Assembly (NCBI GenBank): GCA_003555285.1
Contig: PWGH01000157.1
Coordinates: forward strand, 1 to 5,438
DNA: 5,438 bases
Direction of reading: 5' to 3'
Source: Thioalkalivibrio sp.
GTDB taxonomy: Bacteria > Pseudomonadota > Gammaproteobacteria > Ectothiorhodospirales > Ectothiorhodospiraceae
In this document: positions 1 to 5,438 of the stretch, in pieces
How the letters are laid out: every line of letters begins with the position of its first letter
How positions within the stretch are numbered: the stretch's first letter is position 1
Program-made: the position numbers and the translations under genes
Notes under the pieces: model-generated
The model's database searches: none
What the model was told of the DNA's origin: nothing
The model's input: the letters and a program-made list of their open reading frames with translations, nothing else

Positions 1-1
1 G

Positions 2-589
2 CGCGCGGTCGAAACCGCCGACCGCAAGTCGGCGATGCTGGCCGCGCATTACTTCGATCTGCGAGTCGTCCACGGCACGGCGTCGCTATTCGAGCCGCTA
101 CGCGCACAGGCGCTCGCCACCGCCGCCGGCCAGACACAATTCCTGGCGCGCATGGCCGAAAATGCGCTGAAGCTCAGTCCGCCGTTGGGCTTCTTCCGCC
201 AATTGGTCCTGGTGCGAGGCGGCGCCGAAGCCGACACCCTTGATGTGAAGAAACAGGGGCTGCTGCTGATCTCGGCGTTGGCGCAGGTCTACGCGCTGCA
301 GGGCGCAGTGCCTGGCATGCACACCCTGGATCGGCTGCGCGGCGCGGTCCAGGCTGACATCATCAGCCACGACGCCGGTGCCAACCTGTGCGATGCCTAC
401 GACACCCTGGCGACGCTGCGGGCGCGGCATCAGGCCGCCCAGATCAAGGACGGGCGCGCCCCGGACAACGCCATTCCCCCGAAGGTACTGTCGGCGCTGG
501 AGCGCAGCCACCTGAAGGATGCCTTCAGCGTGATTGCGACGATGCAGAAGAACCTGCGGGTCCGTCTGGCCGGCAAGGGCACGCTGTGA
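2..589 (+). CDS. DUF294 nucleotidyltransferase-like/CBS-domain protein, C-terminal part (5' end outside window)
   Basis: The reading frame is open from the first complete codon at the window edge to TGA at 587-589, giving 195 visible residues. The gene is therefore cut at its 5' end, and the internal ATG at 35 is not its real start. The visible part resembles the C-terminal substrate-binding-like domain of the DUF294 family (COG2905). Its marks are a YFDLR segment near the edge, PPLGFFRQ at about 179-202, a D-T-L-D-V-K-K segment at about 233-253, and an all-helical remainder. In this family the missing N-terminal part normally carries a cyclic-nucleotide-binding-like domain, two CBS domains and a nucleotidyltransferase-like domain. 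These proteins are thought to be cytoplasmic signalling or nucleotidyl-transfer proteins, but their substrate is unknown. The stop codon overlaps the start of the downstream exonuclease, a usual partner. The family call is firm; the biochemical role is not. Confidence 0.85.
   Translation, partial: RAVETADRKSAMLAAHYFDLRVVHGTASLFEPLRAQALATAAGQTQFLARMAENALKLSPPLGFFRQLVLVRGGAEADTLDVKKQGLLLISALAQVYALQGAVPGMHTLDRLRGAVQADIISHDAGANLCDAYDTLATLRARHQAAQIKDGRAPDNAIPPKVLSALERSHLKDAFSVIATMQKNLRVRLAGKGTL
575..579 (+). promoter_or_regulatory. Ribosome binding site that decides the exonuclease GTG start
   Basis: AAGGG lies six bases upstream of GTG at 586, inside the last codons of the preceding gene. It supports GTG 586 as the start, rather than the far-upstream in-frame ATG at 388, whose first 66 codons are only an out-of-frame reading of the DUF294 gene. 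Confidence 0.6.
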
Positions 590-1287
590 TCCGGATCGGG
601 GCCTGGCGCTTCGCCCGGCGGCGCGCGCGGCTGGCGGCGCGCCTGCCGCCGGGACCCCTGCGCGAGTATCTGAGCCAGCCGTTCCCGGATCCCGGCACTG
701 ACTGCCGCGTGACACCGTTCCTGGCGGTGGACCTGGAGACGACCGGGCTGGACCCGAGCCACGATCAGATCCTCAGTATTGGCTGGGTCGCGATGGAGGG
801 GCTGGAGATCCGCCTCGCCAGCGCCGAACAGCACTGGGTGCGTCCGACCCGGGCGATTCCCGAATCCAGCGCGGTGATCCACCAGATTACCGACGATCAG
901 GCGGCCCGGGGCGGGCGCCTCGACACCGCGCTCGCGCACCTGTTCACGGCCATGACCGGTCGGGTGATGCTGGCCCATCACGCCGCGGTGGAGGTCGGTT
1001 TTCTGACCCAGGCCTGCCGCGAACAGTACGGGCAACCCTGCCTGATCGCCGTGGTCGATACGCTGCAGCTCGCGCAACGGCAACTGCACCAGGAGGTGAT
1101 GCGCTCCGACAGCCTGCGCCTGAACGCGCTGCGCGCCCGCTACAACCTGCCCCGCTACCGGGGCCACGATGCCTTGAACGACGCGCTGGCCGCCGCCGAG
1201 CTGTTCGCCGCCCAGATCACCCACCGCGAGGATCGGGGTCCGTTAGCGCTGCAGCAGGTGCTGCAGCGCCCGGGCGCCCTCTGGTGA
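586..1287 (+). CDS. DnaQ-like 3'-5' exonuclease (DEDDh family)
   Basis: This is a predicted 233-residue cytoplasmic exonuclease related to the proofreading epsilon subunit of DNA polymerase III, but belonging to the stand-alone group often found next to DUF294 genes. An Arg-rich N-terminal segment of about 45 residues, including GPLREYLSQPFPDP, precedes the exonuclease fold. ExoI is VDLETTG, with D49 and E51. ExoII is the divergent AHHAAVEVGF (131-139), where Glu136 occupies the usual Asp position. ExoIII is YRGHDALNDALAAAELF, with H194 and D199 at the DEDDh spacing of five. The enzyme would remove nucleotides from DNA or RNA 3' ends using two metal ions; the true substrate is unknown. GTG 586 is chosen because it overlaps the upstream stop (GTGA) and has AAGGG six bases before it, implying translational coupling. 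It is unlikely to be the main replicative epsilon subunit, given its neighbours and the altered ExoII. Confidence 0.85.
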   Translation: MIRIGAWRFARRRARLAARLPPGPLREYLSQPFPDPGTDCRVTPFLAVDLETTGLDPSHDQILSIGWVAMEGLEIRLASAEQHWVRPTRAIPESSAVIHQITDDQAARGGRLDTALAHLFTAMTGRVMLAHHAAVEVGFLTQACREQYGQPCLIAVVDTLQLAQRQLHQEVMRSDSLRLNALRARYNLPRYRGHDALNDALAAAELFAAQITHREDRGPLALQQVLQRPGALW

Positions 1288-1392
1288 ACCCGGTTCACGA
1301 CGCGCAGCGGCCCGGATCAAAACGGACGCGCGTACCGGCCCGTGGGAATCCCGGGGCCGTCCGAGGAATCTGCCGGCGCCAACGTGGCTGCA

Positions 1393-1401
1393 TGCTATGC
1401 T
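1393..1401 (+). promoter_or_regulatory. Candidate extended -10 promoter element for acs
   Basis: TGCTATGCT matches the extended -10 pattern TG-N-TATnnT, keeping the important second A and last T. It would start transcription near 1408, giving a leader of about 107 bases before acs. No good -35 hexamer lies at the normal distance; extended -10 promoters can work without one. The 227-bp gap is long enough to hold an acs promoter and regulator sites, but I see no clear CRP-type palindrome in it. Confidence 0.35.
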
Positions 1402-1415
1402 CGGAGGGTCGCCGG

Positions 1416-1430
1416 TGGCAGGTACCGAGC
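1416..1430 (+). promoter_or_regulatory. Possible sigma54-type -24/-12 element upstream of acs
   Basis: TGGCAGGTACCGAGC keeps the GG-N10-GC spacing of sigma54 promoters, and its TGGCA half is close to the -24 consensus. The -12 half is GAGC rather than TTGC, which weakens the case. In a GC-rich genome this pattern arises by chance fairly often. It is an alternative to the extended -10 candidate just upstream. Confidence 0.22.
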
Positions 1431-1514
1431 CGGACGGCCGGGCAGGACAACGATCACCAGGACCGCATCGGCAGTCCTTAAAAAAACCAAGATCCGAACC
1501 CACTGGAGGCAAGC

Positions 1515-3473
<1,959 letters not shown>

Positions 3474-3492
3474 GGTTCCAGCCTCTCCGCTC

Positions 3493-3536
3493 CCCCTCGC
3501 TGCCGCAGAGGACCGGCGATCTGCGGCAGCGAGGGG
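3493..3536 (+). terminator. Perfect 17-bp inverted repeat downstream of acs, likely terminator or mRNA 3'-end hairpin
   Basis: The arms at 3493-3509 and 3520-3536 (left arm CCCCTCGCTGCCGCAGA) are perfectly complementary over 17 bases around a 10-base loop. The hairpin begins 20 bases after the acs stop. No T-run follows on either strand, so it is not a textbook intrinsic terminator. It may still end transcription, protect the acs mRNA 3' end, or lower read-through into the rhodanese-like gene. Confidence 0.65.
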
Positions 3537-3582
3537 ACGGGTCCAGGGCGAACCGCGGCCTACACACCATCAGGAGTTTGCC

Positions 3583-4245
3583 ATGTTATTAGCAATGCCA
3601 CGAATCCAGCACGTCCTCGCGGTGTGGCTGCTCCTGCCGCTCATGGCTCCGGCACTCCTCCAGGCCGGCGCCCTGGAGGTGGGGATCACCGCCGAACGGG
3701 ATCGGGTCGAGGTCCTGCATCGGGGTGAGCCGATCGTCATCCAGCGAACGCAGGACACCTTCGACACCGTCACCCCCGATTTCAGTATGACCTCGCGGCC
3801 CTGTCCGCCCTATTGCATTCAGCCGATGCACGCCGGCCCCGGCCTGGAGACCCTGGGCGAACTGGAATTCCTGGAGTACCTGCAACGCGTCGGCCGCGAC
3901 GAGTCCGTCGTCGTGATCGACTCACGCACACCGGCCGAATACGCCCGCGGGACCATCCCGGGCGCGATCAACGTACCCTGGGATCATCTGCACTTCGGTT
4001 CAGGTGCCGCCCCTGCGGGGGTGCAGGACTTCCTGGCCGAGGCCGGCGTGATCTTCGACGGCGACTTTTACGACTTCAGCCAGGCCAAGACCCTGGTGCT
4101 GTTCTGCAACGGCCCCTGGTGCGGACAATCCCCGACCAACCTGCGCACCCTGGTCCATCTCGGCTACCCTGCGGACCGCCTGAAGTGGTATCGAGGGGGC
4201 ATGCAACTGTGGCACCTGCTCGGGCTCACCGTGATCAAACCGTGA
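3583..4245 (+). CDS. Secreted rhodanese-like domain protein with CPPYC and CNGPWC motifs
   Basis: This 220-residue protein has a Sec-type signal peptide: a short basic start, a hydrophobic run over residues 11-26, and a likely cut after AGA near residue 30. It is probably periplasmic. A linker of about 60 residues contains CPPYC (C74, C78). A single rhodanese domain then runs from about residue 90 to the end, with the fold signatures VVVIDSRTPAEYARGTIPGAINVPW (113-133 region), the active-site loop CNGPWCGQS from C175, and a C-terminal WYRGGMQLWHLLGL. C175 is the expected sulfur-carrying cysteine. The mature protein has exactly four cysteines, in two pairs (74/78 and 175/180). The family role could be sulfur transfer or thiol redox chemistry in the periplasm; no substrate can be named. 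ATG 3583 follows AGGAG with a six-base spacer. Codons 2 and 3 are both TTA, unusual in such GC-rich DNA. No clear promoter is seen between the acs hairpin and this gene. Confidence 0.85.
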   Translation: MLLAMPRIQHVLAVWLLLPLMAPALLQAGALEVGITAERDRVEVLHRGEPIVIQRTQDTFDTVTPDFSMTSRPCPPYCIQPMHAGPGLETLGELEFLEYLQRVGRDESVVVIDSRTPAEYARGTIPGAINVPWDHLHFGSGAAPAGVQDFLAEAGVIFDGDFYDFSQAKTLVLFCNGPWCGQSPTNLRTLVHLGYPADRLKWYRGGMQLWHLLGLTVIKP

Positions 4246-4361
4246 CTCTCGAGGCCTGGACCCATCAACGCAGCGGGCCCTCGTACGCCCGAAAAACCTG
4301 GTCCGGCGGCTCCCGGCCCCGGATTCCGTCCGGACAACCCCATCGACTCGGAACGCTTGCG

Positions 4362-4390
4362 TTGACGCTGGCGGACCCCGGTCCTAGTAT
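4362..4390 (+). promoter_or_regulatory. Sigma70-type promoter for anbu
   Basis: TTGACG at 4362-4367 and TAGTAT at 4385-4390 are separated by exactly 17 bases, matching the sigma70 consensus at five of six positions in each box. Transcription would start near 4397, leaving a leader of about 27 bases before the ATG at 4424. This makes anbu a separately transcribed gene even though it follows the rhodanese gene by only 178 bp. Confidence 0.7.
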
Positions 4391-4423
4391 TCCGGATCCG
4401 CATGCCCCCGGGATTCCCCACCG

Positions 4424-5221
4424 ATGACCTATTGTGTTGCGATCCAACTCGACGAAGGCCTTGTCTTCGCCTCCGACTCGCGAACCAATGCGGGGGTGGA
4501 TCAGGTCAGCAGCTACAGCAAGATGCACACCTTCGAGGCCGAGGGCGAACGCCTGTTCGTCGTGCTCACGGCCGGCAACCTCGCGACCACCCAGGCGGTG
4601 GTGAACCGCATCAAACGCGAGATGGAGGAGGGCCTGGAGGGCGGCTTCACGGATGCCGCACACATGTCCGAGGCCGCCGAGTACCTGGGCCGGGTCAACC
4701 GCGAGGAACAGGCCAAGCACGCCGAGGCCCTGTCGAAGTCCGGCATCGTCGCCGAGGCCACGTTGATCGTCGGCGGTCAGATCAAGGGCGAGGCCCCGGA
4801 GATCTACCGCGTGTACCCGCAGGGCAATTACATCACTACCAGTCCGCAGACGCCCTTTCTGCAGATTGGCGAGAGCAAGTACGGCAAGCCCATCCTCGAC
4901 CGCATCCTGGTCCCCGCAACCCCGCTGGCCGACGCCGCCCGCTGCGCGCTGGTTTCGATCGACTCGACCATCCGCTCGAACCTGACTGTGGGTCCGCCGC
5001 TCGAGGTCTTCGTCTACGAGGCCAATTCCTTCGCCTTCCAGCATTACCTGTGCCTGGAAGGCGACAACGAGTACCTGCACGCCCTCACCCACGCCTGGGA
5101 CCACAACATCAAGCAGGCCTTCGTCGACCTCCCCCGCTTCGAATGGGAAAAGGCGCACGGCCGCAAGAAACGCGGCACCCTGCTCCACACCGCCGCCACC
5201 CCCCGCAAGCCCGCCCGCTGA
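4424..5221 (+). CDS. anbu: Anbu-type proteasome-like peptidase (COG3484)
   Basis: This 265-residue protein is a member of the Ntn-hydrolase superfamily, related to proteasome beta subunits and HslV. The start MTYCVAIQLDEGLVFASDSRTN is characteristic of Anbu. Removal of Met1 would expose Thr as the N-terminal nucleophile. The partner residues Asp (FASDSR, precursor residue 18) and Lys (YSKM, precursor residue 33) sit where the proteasome Asp17/Lys33 pair is expected. Further signatures are LTAGNLATTQAVV (about 44-56) and QIGESKYGKPILDR (147-160). There is no propeptide and no signal peptide, so it acts in the cytoplasm, presumably as a ring- or spiral-shaped oligomer. The Anbu substrate and any unfoldase partner are not established. 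The ribosome binding site is weak (GGGA ten bases upstream). The last 20 or so residues form a basic tail (GRKKRGT to PRKPAR). The genes commonly found with Anbu (alpha-E, ATP-grasp, transglutaminase-like) do not precede it here. It is not HslV, which is much shorter. Confidence 0.93.
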   Translation: MTYCVAIQLDEGLVFASDSRTNAGVDQVSSYSKMHTFEAEGERLFVVLTAGNLATTQAVVNRIKREMEEGLEGGFTDAAHMSEAAEYLGRVNREEQAKHAEALSKSGIVAEATLIVGGQIKGEAPEIYRVYPQGNYITTSPQTPFLQIGESKYGKPILDRILVPATPLADAARCALVSIDSTIRSNLTVGPPLEVFVYEANSFAFQHYLCLEGDNEYLHALTHAWDHNIKQAFVDLPRFEWEKAHGRKKRGTLLHTAATPRKPAR

Positions 5222-5296
5222 CCCACCCCCCACCATAGCCCCGCACCCATCTTGGCCCCCTCAACGCCGGGTGGCTGCCCCGATCGCCAAGTTAAT
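5222..5296. other. Short intergenic stretch after anbu, nothing recognised
   Basis: The first bases are C-rich (CCCACCCCCCACC). I see no hairpin followed by a T-run, no promoter and no gene. If anbu has a terminator, the hairpin-forming repeats immediately downstream are the best candidates. Confidence 0.5.
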
Positions 5297-5410
5297 GTGG
5301 ATCCCAGCGGAGGGCGCAGCCCTGTCGGGTCGCGGTGGATCCCAGTGGAGGGCGCAGCCCTGTCGGGTTGGGGTGGATCCCAGCGGAGGGCGCCGCCCTG
5401 TCGGGGGGAC
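5297..5410. repeat. Three tandem 38-bp units, each with a small hairpin
   Basis: Units begin at 5297, 5335 and 5373, each with GTGGATCCCAG. The first 33 bases of each unit are nearly identical: unit 2 has C to T at unit position 12, and unit 3 has A to C at position 22. The last five bases vary (TCGCG, TTGGG, GGGAC). Each unit holds AGGGC-GCN-GCCCT, a five-bp stem with a three-base loop, and conserved CCC and GGG outside it could extend the stem. The unit 3 change falls in the loop, leaving the stem intact. This looks like a REP-type or tandem intergenic repeat, not coding sequence. It lies just 75 bp after anbu. Confidence 0.9.
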
Positions 5411-5438
5411 GCCGTAAATACGTCCCTGTAGGCTTGAC
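5411..5438. repeat. Possible start of a second dispersed intergenic repeat, cut by the window edge
   Basis: Immediately after the 38-bp units, the sequence GCCGTAAATACGTCCCTGTA and the following bases differ in base composition from the repeats. They resemble, from memory, a short motif that recurs between genes in several gammaproteobacteria. Only 28 bases are visible, there is no second copy in the window, and the identification is tentative. Confidence 0.3.

Noticed and set aside
1336..1359. Short inverted repeat CGGCCC/GGGCCG after the exonuclease gene, considered as a terminator
   Set aside because: The stem is only six bp with a 12-base loop and no T-run. Such pairs are expected by chance in this base composition.
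1284..1481. A 65-codon + strand frame in the acs upstream gap
   Set aside because: It has no good ribosome binding site, an Arg/Gly-rich low-information sequence, and overlaps the promoter candidates.
4301..4335. GTCCGG/CCGGAC inverted repeat after the rhodanese gene, considered as a terminator
   Set aside because: It has a six-bp stem, a loop of about 23 bases, competing CCGG pairings and no T-run, so it is too weak to call.
4265..5236. A 323-codon open frame on the minus strand opposite anbu
   Set aside because: It is Gly/Val/Leu-rich reverse-strand reading of the anbu gene and its promoter region, with no motif of its own.
4402..5238. A 278-codon + strand frame overlapping anbu
   Set aside because: It is Arg/Pro/His-rich out-of-frame reading. 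The Anbu frame from 4424 has all family motifs and catalytic residues.
5297..5410. The tandem repeats considered as a CRISPR array
   Set aside because: The units abut with only five variable bases between cores, so there is no room for spacers, and no cas gene is in the window.

Overview
The window is GC-rich (about two-thirds G+C by eye) and all recognisable genes lie on the + strand. Protein sequence, gene content and Shine-Dalgarno sites point to a proteobacterium, most likely a gammaproteobacterium of the purple-sulfur or halophile type. No rRNA or other marker gene is present to fix the genus. The window carries five genes: a DUF294/CBS-family regulator cut by the left edge, a DnaQ-like 3'-5' exonuclease, acetyl-CoA synthetase (acs), a secreted rhodanese-like protein and an Anbu-type proteasome-like peptidase.

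Layout. Nucleotides 2-589 hold the C-terminal part of the DUF294 nucleotidyltransferase-like protein. Its stop codon overlaps the GTG start of the exonuclease (586-1287), so the two are almost certainly co-transcribed and translationally coupled. A 227-bp gap (1288-1514) carries candidate promoter elements for acs and ends in a strong ribosome binding site. The acs gene (1515-3473) is full length, with every adenylation-domain signature in place. A perfect 17-bp inverted repeat (3493-3536) closes it. The rhodanese-like gene (3583-4245) encodes a signal peptide and two cysteine pairs. A convincing sigma70-type promoter (4362-4390) precedes the anbu gene (4424-5221). The right end (5297-5410) holds three tandem 38-bp units, each with a short hairpin, followed by a possible second dispersed repeat cut by the window edge.

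How the genes fit together. From general knowledge, DUF294/CBS protein plus DnaQ-like exonuclease pairs often sit beside acetate uptake and activation genes (actP-like symporter, acs) in gammaproteobacteria, and this window fits that pattern: acetate is activated by Acs, while the upstream pair probably acts in signalling or nucleotide turnover. The rhodanese-like protein and Anbu are separate units, set apart by a hairpin and by a dedicated promoter. No clearly new multi-gene system is visible. The points most worth a second look are the four-cysteine periplasmic rhodanese, the apparently solitary Anbu gene and the tandem hairpin repeats at the right edge.
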